The notes under the pieces are model-generated. The model was given only the letters and a program-made list of their open reading frames with translations. It was not told the DNA's origin and searched no databases. Shown here piece by piece: positions 1-10,659 of a stretch of DNA of 64,000 nt (the first letter of the stretch is position 1; each line of letters opens with the position of its first letter). The position numbers were made by a program, and so were the translations under genes. Source of the stretch: Ryuthela nishihirai (lineage: Eukaryota > Arthropoda > Arachnida > Araneae > Heptathelidae); contig JAWZYU010000058.1 in the NCBI GenBank assembly GCA_038380435.1, forward strand, positions 2,418,001 through 2,482,000, in the 5' to 3' direction.

Positions 1-1068
1 TGCATCAGATACTATGAAATCGATCCCTGCCATGTTTACACAGCTCCCGGATTAGCATGGCAAGCATGCTTAAAAATGACAAATGTAAATCTTGAGTTGA
101 TAACTGACCCTACAATGTACCTTTTCCTGGAAAAAGGCATACGAGGGGGAATTTCTGTGATATGTAATCGTCTTAGTACTGCAAACAACAAGTATTTGGA
201 CACCTATGATCCTCAGTTACCCTCTAAATACGTTATGTACTATGATGCCAACAATCTTTATGGATGGGCAATGTCACAATGTCTCCCTCAAAGCGATTTT
301 CGATGGCTTAATAAAGAAGAAATAGAATATCTAAATATTACAATTGCTGATGATGCGAATAAAGGATACATATTGGAAGTTGATTTAGATTATCCAGTTT
401 CTCTACACGACAAGCATAATGATTATCCACTAGCCCCTGAGAAACTTCAGATTACCACCAGCAGCATGCTATCCCCATATTGTCAAGAGGTTGCCCAAAG
501 CCTTGGAATAAATACAAACCAATCAGTCGTAAAATTAGCCCCAAATCTAAATTCTAAGGAAAAATATGTCCTTCATTATCGAAATCTCAAACAATATTTA
601 ACCTTCGGTATGCAGCTGAAGAACATACATCGGGTTTTAAAATTTAATCAGTCTTGCTGGCTAAAACCATATATAGAATTTAATACAGATCAGTGGAAGA
701 AAGCTAGAAACGACTTCGAGAAGGACTTCTTCAAACTGATGAATAATGCTGTGTTTGGAAAAACGATGGAAAATTTGAGAAATCGAGTGAAAATTGAATT
801 GACTCGGAGCCCGAAGAGAGTATGTAAACTCGTAGCATCCCCTGCTTTTCACGCTGTTCGTGTTTTTGACAACGACCTTGCATGAGTGAAATCAAAGCTA
901 ACTAAATTGAAACTCAACAGGCCTATTTATGCTGGTTTCAGTATTTTAGATATTAGTAAACTATTGATGTATAGCTTTCATTATGACTATATTAGTCCGA
1001 AATATGGAGAAAAAGCTAAATTATTGTTCACTGATACAGATTCACTGTGCTACGAGTTTCGAACCGAG
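1..1068 (+). pseudogene. Polinton-type family-B DNA polymerase fragment (left copy)
   Basis: Reading frame 1 encodes the palm region of a viral/organellar-type family-B DNA polymerase, as carried by Polinton/Maverick elements. Visible motifs, in order, are motif A (YYDANNLYGWAM, about 238-273), motif B (KLMNNAVFGKTMEN, about 736-777) and motif C (FTDTDS, about 1028-1045). The copy begins before the window. An in-frame TGA at 883-885 replaces the TGT present in the inverted copy at 2722-6098. Homology ends abruptly near 1068, where a short duplicated sequence and then satellite DNA take over. It is therefore a dead 3'-truncated copy. It is the inverted counterpart of about 3150-4215 on the minus strand, with only scattered substitutions. 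The family assignment rests on recognised motifs; Polinton membership is inferred because no integrase, capsid or packaging ATPase gene is seen here. Confidence 0.8.
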
Positions 1069-1118
1069 GATGGCGCTCTGAGAATGGCGCGGATTCAAAC
1101 CGAGGATGGCGCTCTGAC
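1061..1118. repeat. 36-bp direct duplication at the polymerase breakpoint
   Basis: The string AACCGAGGATGGCGCTCTGA occurs twice, starting near 1062 and 1098. The first copy is fused to the last recognisable polymerase codons (ACCGAGGA), so the duplication sits exactly where polymerase homology ends. Confidence 0.7.
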
Positions 1119-1204
1119 GCTACGTTCGCTAGTCCTTTTTTTTTTCTTACGTGCAATGCTAAAAAAAAGGAAATCATCTGTATTTCTTGATATTAAGCAG
1201 CTAA

Positions 1205-1690
1205 AATTAGTGGTGAATTTCGCTATTTTACATTGTATTTAATGTAGGTAAGCATATTTTTTTTTATCTCAGTCGTTAAAAATCTGGGAATTAAACGTAT
1301 GTTTTTTTTTACTACTAAACAGTTGAAATAAGTGGTGAATTTCGTTATTTTACATTGTATTTAATGTAGATAAGCATATTTTTTTTATCTCAGTCGTTAA
1401 AAATCTGGGAATTAAATGTATTTTTTTTTACTAAACAGTTGAAATAAGTGGTGAATTTCATTATTTTACATTGTATTTAATGTAGATAAGCATATTTTTT
1501 TTATCTCAGTCGTTAAAAATCTGGGAATTAAATGTATTTTTTTTTACTAAACAGTTGAAATAAGTGGTGAATTTCGTTATTTTACATTGTATTTAATGTA
1601 GGTAAGCATATTTTTTTTTATCTCAGTCGTTAAAAATCTGGGAATTAAATGTATTTTTTTTTACTAAACAGTTGTAATAAGTGGTGAATT
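1205..1690. repeat. Tandem satellite, ~117-bp unit, four copies plus a partial
   Basis: The marker TGGTGAAT recurs at about 1211, 1333, 1449, 1565 and 1682, giving spacings of 122, 116, 116 and 117 bp. Each unit carries TGTATTTAATGTA, TATCTCAGTCGTTAAAAA and a T-run of variable length. The first unit is longer and more diverged than the inner ones. Confidence 0.9.
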
Positions 1691-2720
1691 AAGTGAGTAA
1701 TTCGAATAACAGTATGAAAATCCTATTTTTATTCATAGGAAATAAAATTCGTCTGTACACCTCTGTATTATATACCGGAAATTATCCTTTATTGTAAAGT
1801 ATTAATATTCAGTAAAAATCTGCTCTAACACACTTTATCGCTAAATGGCTGATGCAATAATTTCGATTACTTCTCTGTAAAAATCTACGTAAAGTTGTCG
1901 TCTCTGCAAAGTAAAAATTAGAATTTCATCCCGTGCTGATAAATTTCTCATAAACACAGCATGCTGCACGCTTATTGTAGTCCTGGCACTTTTGAGAGTC
2001 GATTGCTTGAAAAAAAAAAGACTTTGATTTTGAGGAGGCTCGTTCCGGGACATGTAATGGAGCTAGCATGCAGGTGACTTGCGATAGCTTCGAAAACAAA
2101 TCTTATATTTTCATCACTTCTTAATACTTGAGAACGTCACTACATCGCGAAATTATAAGTAATGTTTGATAAACCATGAAAATTTAGAGAATTACCAACC
2201 TTTTATTATAAGTGTAGTCCCAGAAATGGATCCCAGAAGGGCTTTCTCCCAGTGACTGAGTGAACTGCTTCCAACGCAATACTGGCGAGGTAATGACTCA
2301 GCGCCTCGAGTGTCCATGATAATGCTTGTTTATCTCCTCGCTTGCTAGAGATAAGACTCGGACAACACATATATTTCATTTAAAAATTTTTATTGATTTC
2401 AAAGTATTAGGTGAAACAATGACAATGTGTGTACATGTAATGATTTCCATTGGTTTACAATTTTATACATTTCACAATGATGCTTTTTTCTTTCACACTG
2501 ATTATACTTTACAGCCTGCTTACAAGAAAAAAAAATGCTGGTTAACAGAGGAAATGGTTGTTTACATACAGTTGTCTACATATAATAATGATGACATGTA
2601 ATATTTTTACATATATAGGGGGGTTATGTGCATACATTTGGATAAAAATATCATATTTTTTATACATAAATAGCTCAAACATATTAAAAATCACAGTGAA
2701 ATATTCGTTTTTTCTTATAT
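1691..2720. other. Unassigned AT-rich spacer
   Basis: This is the spacer between the two inverted polymerase copies. The open frames here are short and show no recognisable domain, tRNA-like sequence or repeat family. Confidence 0.5.
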
Positions 2721-2721
2721 G

Positions 2722-5700
2722 TTATTTTTTCATTGTTTTGTAGTGACCGTACGAAAGGGTGTCATAACCATTTTCTAAAATATATCTTTTATCGTCAAAT
2801 GGTGACAGACCAAGTTTTACACATTTCACTGTATGAAGATGGTGGTTGCTACTTTGAATCCTTGTCAAAGCTACTCGACAAGGTGATTTATTTATTAAGC
2901 AGTCTCTGTAATCCTTGTGACGAAGGGTTCTTTTTACGATGTATTTGGGGACTCCTTTCCCCCGTCTTCTTCTCCTCATGTAAACTCTGAAGGGAATACA
3001 TTTTAGAACGAAGCTCTGCAAACTGTTTGATAGGTACTCCCGAAAGTTCATCTTTCATTTTACCTAGTACCTTTTTATTATGTGTACTATGCAAAACATG
3101 ATCAATGTGATAGTCAGACGTGTCAAAATGATCTATATCGTCTTTCATATCAGCATACACGTCCTCGGTTTGAAGCTGGTAGCACAGTGAATCTGTATCA
3201 GTGAACAATAATTTAGCTTTTTCTCCATATTTCGGACTAATATAGTCATAATGAAAGCTATACATCAATAGTTTACTAATATCTAAAATACTGAAACCAG
3301 CATAAATAGGCCTGTATTTAGTTAGCTTTGATTGCACACATGCAAGGTCGTTGTCAAAAACACGAAAAGCGTGAAAAGCAGGGGATGCTACAAGTTTACA
3401 TACTCTCTTCGGGCTCTGAGTCAATTAAATTTTCACTCGATTTCTCAAATTTTCCATCGTTTTTCCAAACACAGCATTATTCATCAGTTTGAAGAAGTCC
3501 TTCTCGAAGTCGTTTCTAGCTTTCTTCCGCTGATCTGTATTAAATTCTATATATGGTTTTAGCCAGCAAGACTGATTAAATTCTAAAACCAGATGTACGT
3601 TCTTCAGCTGCATACCGAAGGTTAAATATTGTTTGAGATTTCGATAATGAAGGACATATTTTTCCGTAGAAATTAGATTTGGGGCTAATTTCACGACTGA
3701 TTGGTTTGTATTTATTCCAAGGCTTTGGGCAACCTCTTGACAATATGGGGATAGCATGCTACTGGTGGTAATCTGAAGTTTCTCAGGGGCTAGTGGATAA
3801 TCATTATGCTTGTTGGAAACTGGATAATCTAAATCAACTTCCAATATGTATCCTTTATTCGCATCATCAGCAATTGTAATATTTAGATATTCTATTTCTT
3901 CTTTATTAAGCCATCGAAAATCGCTTTGAGGGAGACATTGTGACATTGCCCATCCATAAAGATTGTTGGCATCATAGTACATAACGTATTTAGAGGGTAA
4001 CTGAGGATCATAGGTGTCCAAATACTTGTTGTTTGCAGTACTAAGACGATTACATATCACAGAAATTCCCCCTCGTATGCCTTTTTCCAGGAAAAGGTAC
4101 ATTGTAGGGTCAGTTATCAACTCAAGATTTACATTTGTCATTTTTAAGCATGCTTGCCATGCTAATCCGGGAGCTGTGTAAACATGGCAGGGATCGATTT
4201 CATAGTATCTGATGCATAGTTTTCTGAAACTCTCGAAAACATCAGCTAAGAGGAGCACGTCAGTCTTCAGGTACAAGTCATGATACTGGCCTAGATTTTT
4301 TATGTTGAATGCATTCCATACTCTTATTGCATGTGTGTAGTCTTCTTCCCCTAGTGCTTCTTCTATGAGTTGGTTGTAAAATGCTTCACGTGGTGGTAAT
4401 ACTGTTTCTTCAAACTTTTCACTGTTGTCGATATAATCATAGGGGTAAACTCCTTTTCTCAAAACCAAGTGTAACCGTTCAGTTTTAACATCTTCCTTTA
4501 AAATATGGAACTCATCTGGTGATAAATTATTTACTAGCTTCTCAAGGGATGTGCTTAAAAACTGATAGGAGTCTATAAAATGTAATGCCCCCAGGAAGAA
4601 GGCTATGTATGTTTCCATGTTATTGGGAATGCAATTAATCCTCTTATTTTTGATTCTGCCGATTCCCTGCATAATAAGGTGGCTGTCATATCCCTTTAGG
4701 TTGTGAAAGATAACTGGAATCCTATTGGTTAACTAAAAGTTCAGATTACAGGAATTATGGGTAGCTCCTCTGAATTTACCTGTTATATGATCGTGATCTC
4801 TTACACGATCTGCTCCTAGGACACGCTTACAAATACGGCAGTCAGTAGCGTTGCGAAATGATTCCTCTTCGTGATTTGAGAGTTGCATTGGCTTTATCGT
4901 CGATATTAAATTTTTGATGTTTACTTCTTCTTCAAGCAGACATTCTAAAAATTCTTCTACCACATTAGGACCTCTATAAACTACTGGAAGTTTATAACTG
5001 CAGTCATCAGGCCCTACAACAAGATATGCAATTCCACAGGGCTCATGATTTGCTGTGATAGTGGTGTGAGATTTTTCAGGGTTAGGCATACAAGTGTTCA
5101 CTTTCACTAGGAATGATTCAAAGTCGGCATAAATCACGTATGGAACGCGCTGCTGAAACTTAAAATTTGTGAATTTCAACCATTTCTCTTCTTCAGTTGG
5201 GAATTCTACTCTCTGAGGTCCATGTTCTTGACAATATGGGATATGATCCTTCAAGAGTGATTCATTTTTGAAACGGTGAAGGCAGTAATCACAGTAGAAA
5301 CGTACACCGTTATGTTTGGTGAGAGGACTGAGAAGTCTACTCATATTTTTAATGGAGCAATAATGCTGCTTTTCATCATCCGATAACAGAAGGAGATTCT
5401 TGTGCGCTTTAAATCTGAATGGTGTGATGTGGAGCGGGAACACTTCTTTCTCGTATCCAAAAACATTGACAGAAATATTGTTCATTTTTTCGAATTTAGA
5501 TATTTGATTTATTGTAACAGGGAAAATTAGGTCACATGTATTTAATTTTTCTTCTAAATGTATATAGTTGTTAGGACGTTGTGGATTATCTGTGGCAGGA
5601 TACAATGAGGCTAAAAGAGACCAGACAAAACATTTTTGGTCAGAATTACATACATTGACAATAGCGTGTTTTTACAGTAATTCTCTTGAAGTAGGGATAT

Positions 5701-6098
5701 AACTAGATCCTGAAAGAGGGATATATTTCCCAATGTTCATTTCAGCGTGGAGTACAGCATCCAGTGTCCATCCACTATGTATGTGCTCCTTCAAATTCTT
5801 CAAATGAGGTCTTTATCTTCTTACACACTGAATCCAGTTCTCTGTTTAGGGATGATGTAGGAAGACTTGTGACACAGTTACTTCGGAAAAACGGAGTACA
5901 GTGTTCGAAGGTAGAAGGGGAGACTTTTCGCCTGAAGCGCACTTGCACGACAAGGTACAATTTAATGCTACCTTTCGTGGTCAATTTTTCCTTCAGATGA
6001 GTTAGGAGTGACTGCCGCGAGGATTCAAGGAAAAAGGTGAGGTCAACAGATGTTTCTTCCGTTGCCGGCAGTTTATGTTTTGATAGGGTCCTTTTCAT
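2722..6098 (-). pseudogene. Polinton-type family-B DNA polymerase, nearly full-length, broken
   Basis: One polymerase gene read leftward through three frames. The N-terminal part (6098-5775) shifts frame near 5,790 into the long core frame. That core contains a C2HC-like finger (YCDYCLHRF...), Exo I (YADFES, near 5,125), a CRIC...DHDHITG...HNSCN zinc motif resembling endonuclease VII, Exo II (HNLKGYDSH, near 4,695), Exo III (YLKTDVLLLADVFE, near 4,260), motif A (near 3,965), motif B (near 3,470) and motif C (FTDTDS, near 3,200). In-frame stops interrupt the core near 5,673 (TAA), at 4,733 (TAG) and at 3,425 (TAA). A frameshift near 2,970 leads to the conserved C-terminus (LSPFDDKRY...GYDTLSYGHYK) ending at 2,722. 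Both 3'-5' exonuclease and polymerase motifs survive, but the gene cannot make one protein. The upstream zinc-finger frame overlaps it by ATGA and was probably the N-terminus of the same gene. No protein is reconstructed here. Confidence 0.85.
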
Positions 6099-6433
6099 TT
6101 CTTCTGTAAACTGTCAGGGGTCTTCAGGATATAGTTTTTGTTTCTTTTGGGGAATCCTTTCACGTTTCGCTTATTATTGCGGGGCTTTCTTTGATGTAAA
6201 AGACTGTCTTTTCTTCCAAACTCCATGGCACATTCTTCGCATTTATAGGTTTTCCTGAAGGTGTGTGTTAACTCATGCCGTCGGACGTCATCTCTCCTTG
6301 AGAATGTCGATTCGCATTGAGAGCACTTAAACATGCTATTTCCATCATGATTTCTCTTATGACGAATGAGATGGGTCTGATGAAGGAAAGCCTTCTCACA
6401 TATATCACATGGATACATTATAAAACAGTGCAT
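6095..6433 (-). CDS. C2H2 zinc-finger frame upstream of the polymerase
   Basis: This open frame of 112 codons starts at ATG 6433 (a second ATG lies at 6418). Fingers 1 (CDICEKAF...HKRNH) and 2 (CSQCESTF...HELTH) have complete C-x2-C...H-x3-H patterns. Finger 3 (CEECAMEF) keeps both cysteines and the first histidine but lacks the second, and a basic tail follows. Such fingers normally bind DNA. The stop codon overlaps the ATG of the polymerase N-terminal frame (ATGA at 6,095-6,098). This suggests either a two-cistron arrangement or, more likely, a former zinc-finger/polymerase fusion split by a small indel. A TATA box lies about 140 bp upstream. It is open, but whether it is expressed is unknown. 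Confidence 0.65.
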   Translation of the reverse strand: MHCFIMYPCDICEKAFLHQTHLIRHKRNHDGNSMFKCSQCESTFSRRDDVRRHELTHTFRKTYKCEECAMEFGRKDSLLHQRKPRNNKRNVKGFPKRNKNYILKTPDSLQKK

Positions 6434-6532
6434 TGAAAAATAGCTGATTTTATATTACACGAGGACTATCACTATTGGCTTCTAACAGTTGAAAAAATTA
6501 CGGAGACGCAACAGCAGAGAACCGTCACTGTC

Positions 6533-6856
6533 AACGTCTGACAACAGAATGAGGAATCTGACTGATGGATGTCGTATTTATACTAGAAGAAGGACTATCT
6601 TGCAGAAACTGATTTAAAAGACTGTCCAGCAGTAAATGAAAAGAAACAATGATATTGGTTAAAAAAATAATTAAAAGGAAAACGGTGACGCAGCAGCAAA
6701 CGTCTGACAACAGAATGAGGATTCTGACTGATGGATGTCGAATTTATACTGGAAGGAGGACTATCCCGCAGAAACTGATTTAAAAGACTGTCCAGCAGTA
6801 AATGAAAAGAAACAATGATATTGGTTAAAAAAATAATTAAAAGGAAAACGGTGAAA
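6533..6856 (-). repeat. Direct duplication (~166-bp period) upstream of the zinc-finger/polymerase gene
   Basis: CGTCTGACAACAGAATGAGG begins at 6535 and again at 6701. Both copies continue through the same sequence to AAAAGGAAAACGGTGA, with a few substitutions, and lie directly upstream of the leftward gene. Confidence 0.85.
6575..6748 (-). promoter_or_regulatory. Paired TATA-like boxes in the duplicated upstream segment
   Basis: Each repeat copy contains a TATA-like element on the minus strand: TATAAATA at 6575-6582 and TATAAATT at 6741-6748. They lie about 140 and 310 bp upstream of the zinc-finger ATG at 6433. The promoter role is inferred from position and consensus only. Confidence 0.4.
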
Positions 6857-6962
6857 AGAAAAAAAATCTCTGATTTAAAAATAAATTATTTGAAATTATT
6901 GAGGTGAAATATTAACCTGTACGTGTGACGAAAAAGGCCCGCGCCTGCTTTGAAACACGTGG

Positions 6963-6998
6963 GTGGCGGGTCCCATAAGATTAACATTGACCCGCCAC
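6963..6998. repeat. GC-rich perfect hairpin
   Basis: GTGGCGGGTC (6963-6972) and its exact complement GACCCGCCAC (6989-6998) are separated by 16 bases. The hairpin sits in a small GC-rich island (about 6,920-7,050) within AT-rich DNA. No RNA family was recognised. Confidence 0.6.
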
Positions 6999-7259
6999 TG
7001 ATCCAAAATTCTCCCTTTCCCCCTACTGTGGCACAAGGGGGTAATGTAGCTTTTTATTGCTCCTTCTGATTTGCTGTCTTCTTTCTTATGTTCTCGATTG
7101 GAGATATTGGGGAACAAGTTAAAGGCTTTGTTTTTGGTTAGATAGTTCGAAACTTTTTATATATCGGTTTAGTTACATTTGTAGAGGGGAACACAGTTAG
7201 ACTTCTTGGTCGTTGTTGTAGTTTAAATTCCTAGCAACTTAGTTGTAACTTCATGTATA

Positions 7260-8540
7260 GGTGCACCCATCATAATCCACAACATAACAATTATAGGTGA
7301 TTAGATTCATTGTCACCAGTGTGCTACATTTACTTCAGAATGTGTAAAACTCGCTCATGCATACTGGTCGGTTCAAGGTCAAGTGAGAGTGTTACTCTCT
7401 GATTGGCCTTTCTGAAGCTTCGTTCCTCTGCTTTTCCTTCATAATCCTTTATGCTATAGAGGAGTCCAGGTGAATTTCTTCTAGAGTGGTTAGTTTTATA
7501 CCGACTTCGTTAGCGAATCAATAGTTTGTGCTTTCGTGAAGTTAAAAAAAGATGTCTCAGCCAGCAAGATTGCAAAGATCTAATAGCGATTTATCAAGAG
7601 CATATAATGATGTTTGATAATTTCATTCTTTTAGTCTTATTGTTGGTTGAATAGAACTATTCAGGTTAGAAATTTTCAGATCGTTTTAAAATTTAAAACA
7701 TTCACTGCCCTATCAGCCCAAACTGCGGGTGAGGCAGTAATGAACAATGCATTCCAATTCATCCGAAAGGATTCCATGTTGTTGAGATTGGGGCTGTGTT
7801 CAGGCCAGTCAAGTTCTTCCACACCCATATCATCAAATCATTCCTGCGCGATCTTCGCTTTATGGATGAGGCATTGTCATTTCGGTACAGGAAAGGTCTT
7901 AACCGAAATGTAGGCAGAAAGGTAAAAGCACAGAATTGTCGAGAGTGTCATTATAGGCCATGGCGTTCAGAGTGTCGTTTACTGGAACTATAGGACCCAG
8001 CCCGAAATATGAAAAGAAGCCTCAGAGCATGATGCCCTCCTACATCAAACTTTACAACTGGCACAACACAGTAAGACAGGTAGTGTTCATTTGTCATCCT
8101 CTACACCCAGACTCGTCCGTCTGCCCGTTTGTGAAGCGTGATTCATCACTCCTGAGAATGCGGTTTCACTGCTGAAATAGTCCACTGGCGATGTGTTTTA
8201 CACCATTCCATCCGACGCTTGGCGTTGATCTTAGGCTTATGTGTGGCTGCTCGGCCATGGAAACCCATTTCCTGCAGCTCGCAACGAACTGCTATGGTGA
8301 TGGCGCTTATTCCAGAGGCATTTTGGAACTCGGTGGTGACTATTGCAACCGAGGACAGGCGATTTTGTCTCACCAGACTCTTCAGCACTCTGCGGTCCCG
8401 CTCTTTTACTTTACGTGACCTGAAGGGTAGCGATTGTGCTATTGTTGCCCTTAGACATTTCCACTTCACAATAACATCACTTACATTTGTTCGGGGCAGC
8501 TGCAGAAAGCCCGAAATGTTCCGAAGTGAATTGTTGCTAA
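7260..8540 (-). repeat. Inverted duplication, copy 1 (1,281 bp)
   Basis: This block matches the reverse complement of 11,224-12,504 over the same length, with only a few substitutions seen by eye (for example C/T near 8,392 and A/C near 8,530). Identity stops sharply at GGTGCACC on the outer side and TTGCTAA on the inner side. It contains a dead Tc1 transposase plus about 360 bp beyond the transposase 3' end. Confidence 0.9.
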
Positions 8541-8630
8541 GGTGGCATCCTGTGATTGCGTCCCGTCAAATGCCACTGATCTCTGCTGTTCAGCCCATTC
8601 TCCTGTTCATGCATGTCTATGAGGTTTTCC
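7630..8630 (-). pseudogene. Tc1-like transposase remnant, copy 1
   Basis: Read leftward, this matches Tc1/mariner-superfamily transposases. The N-terminal helix-turn-helix region (GCHLSNNSLRNISGF, near 8,530-8,570) is followed by RDRRVLKSLVRQNRLSSVA, a clear stretch near GFHGRAATHKPKI, and near the 3' end the VEELDWPEHSPNLN region that normally precedes the last catalytic acidic residue. Several stops and frameshifts separate these parts, so no transposase can be made. The conserved N-terminus extends about 90 bp beyond the duplicated block. This makes copy 1 the more complete and probably the ancestral copy. Confidence 0.8.
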
Positions 8631-8779
8631 AGGCCACGTGCATCCTTTTAACAGTTTGAGCTATGGCTGTGGCTTATGTGGGCAAATCTCCTGCTAAGAA
8701 TGGGTGTTCAGATACTTGTAATCAGATAGTGTATTTACAAATTCAGCAATATGCATGTGGAAAAAGTTGCTACTGTGTG

Positions 8780-9230
8780 AGATTCACTATGTGAGATTCG
8801 AACCCACCAATTCATAGATACATGCAGACTGTTTTAACCACTAAACGAACCATCAGGTGATAATTCATATCAAAATGTGACTTTTGTATCTTTTGCTGAA
8901 TGTTGCAGACCTTTCGCCATCTACAATCAAGGATGGCAACTTATTTTCTAATTGTCACTAATGAATCAGATGTTAAGGAGGAAGTCATTCATGCTTAAGC
9001 GTTATTAATTACTATAGATGTGCATATTTATTATAGATAGATATTTTCATTAATAACGCTTAAGCGTGAGTGACTTCCTCATTAACATTCAATTCTTTGG
9101 CAACAATTGGATACAAATAACTTATCTTTCCTTATTATAGATGGGGCAAGTTCTGCCTCATTCAGCGAAAGATATGAAGGTCACATTGTGGAAACGAATA
9201 ATCATCTGATGGTTGGTTTAGTGCAGTATT
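8780..9230. mobile_element. Foldback element built of two inverted tRNA-derived arms
   Basis: The left arm runs from a tRNA-like head on the minus strand (B box GGTTCGAATCTC near 8,790; A box TTTAGTGGTTA near 8,835) through about 130 bp to GAGGAAGTCA near 8,978. The right arm (about 9,070-9,222) is its inverted copy, ending in a plus-strand A-box-like TTGGTTTAGTG. The inner stem TTAATAACGCTTAAGCGTGA pairs with the left-arm TCATGCTTAAGCGTTATTAA. Arms of ~180 bp flank a centre of ~40 bp. Related copies lie at 21,158-21,557 and 21,640-21,800. Confidence 0.7.
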
Positions 9231-9418
9231 TCTCGAACATTTTTCAGTTGTGCACCACTAGTTAAACATTCGATGCACAGCGGACCACCTGACTTAATGT
9301 ATTACCTATTCATCTCCTTGCCAAAGTATATAGGAATTCAGAAGTATTGATTAAAATAACATGTTATGTAACTTATACAATTCAAATAATGTATATTAAG
9401 AGCATACACACTTTGATA

Positions 9419-9808
9419 GGTTGGGTTGGGTTGTTTTACCTCTGAGCGGCACTTTTTTGCACACCATGGGCTAAATGGCCAGGTCATATTGACCCCGAAG
9501 GCTCAGAGAAGGTTGGGGGAGGGGACCCACTGGAACAGCTGTTGGGAGACAGATGGTAGCCTCCCGTCAAGGCCATCCAGCGTGTTCTTTAACGTGCACA
9601 GGGTATGTCTCTCCCGCACACGGGACCACGGCTTAACGTCCCATCCGACGGACGGCGGCCTTTCCAAGCCCATCGGTGTCCCCTACTGACCGTGGGCAGG
9701 GTGGGGAATTTTGCGGAGATAAATCTCAACGCTGACCCAGCTGGGACTCGAACCTGGGAACTACAGATTACGAGCCTGGCGCGCTACCGACTGAGCCACC
9801 CCCGCCCC
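9419..9808 (-). mobile_element. SINE-A, full length
   Basis: This is a tRNA-derived SINE in minus orientation. The head GGGGTGGCTCAGTCGGTAGC holds the A box and GGTTCGAGTCCC the B box. The body contains GTCCGTCGGATGGGACGTTA and TTAAAGAACACGCTGGATGG. The end is AGGTAAAACAACCCAACCC. A 12-bp target-site duplication, CACACTTTGATA, flanks it at 9407-9418 and 9809-9820, which demonstrates retroposition. Confidence 0.9.
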
Positions 9809-10069
9809 CACACTTTGATAAGATTTAAAAATTAAGTACAATATTATAAACTGTTTCCCACGCATTTTCTACATATTAATACAATTCTTTAATTTTTAAA
9901 AATATAAATGATTTTTTTTTGGTTTGGTGTGCTACATATCAAGTGACGCTTGTTGACAAGCACTAATGGGATATTTTAAAGATTTGACAACGAAAATTCG
10001 AATGCGGGTTTGGACCAAGGTTTGGACCAAGTTTCTCACTATAAACCGTCTCAACTTGAAAGGAAGTGA

Positions 10070-10437
10070 GTTGGGATGTTTTACCTCTGAGCGGCACTTT
10101 TTTTGAACACCATGGGTTAAATGACCAGGTCACAAGGACCCCGGAGGCTAAGAGAAGGTTCGGGGTGTGAACCCATTCGAACAGCTGCTAGGAGACAGAT
10201 GGTAGCCTCCCGTCAAAGCCACCCAGTGTGTTCTTTAACGTACACAGGGTATGGCTCTCCCGCACACAGGGCCACGGCTTAATGTCCCATCCGACGGACG
10301 ACGACCTTCCCAAACCCAGCGGTGTCCCCCACTGACCGTGGGCAGGGCCGGGAAACAACGCTGACCCAGCTGGAATTCGAACCTGGGAACTACAGATCAC
10401 GAGCATGGGGCTCTACCGACTGAGACACCCCCCTCTC
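10070..10437 (-). mobile_element. SINE-A, slightly diverged
   Basis: Same family as 9419-9808 and same orientation, only ~260 bp away. It has small deletions and the altered ends GTTGGGATG and GACACCCCCCTC. Imperfect 12-bp flanks (GAAAGGAAGTGA and GAAAAGAGGTGA) probably are its target-site duplication. Confidence 0.85.
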
Positions 10438-10659
10438 CGAAAAGAGGTGAATCTCAATGGAGAAAACGATACAATCTATTGCTCTCGTAACCGATAACAC
10501 TTGACGGTTTTCTTGGTGAAAGATATTTTGGTATAGCGGGAGTAGTTTGCCAATTTTATGCTTTCTAGCTTTTGGGCTAAATTTTACCACTATGATACCG
10601 TCCGTGGATCATCTGGCCCAATGTCGTGGATCACAGTTTGACAAACACTAATTAATGGT

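Noticed and set aside
1205..1690. CRISPR-like array
   Set aside because: The units are ~117 bp and repeat without unique spacers, and the context is animal DNA.
1..6433. Complete Polinton element
   Set aside because: No integrase, capsid, protease, packaging ATPase or terminal inverted repeats were seen near the polymerase copies.
8219..8659. 146-codon plus-strand frame opposite the Tc1 transposase
   Set aside because: It is the antisense shadow of the transposase remnant, and the same frame appears in the inverted copy.
9426..9835. Open frames inside SINE-A copies (also near 10,200, 25,150 and 42,300)
   Set aside because: They recur in every copy as by-products of the GC-rich repeat and have no homology to proteins.
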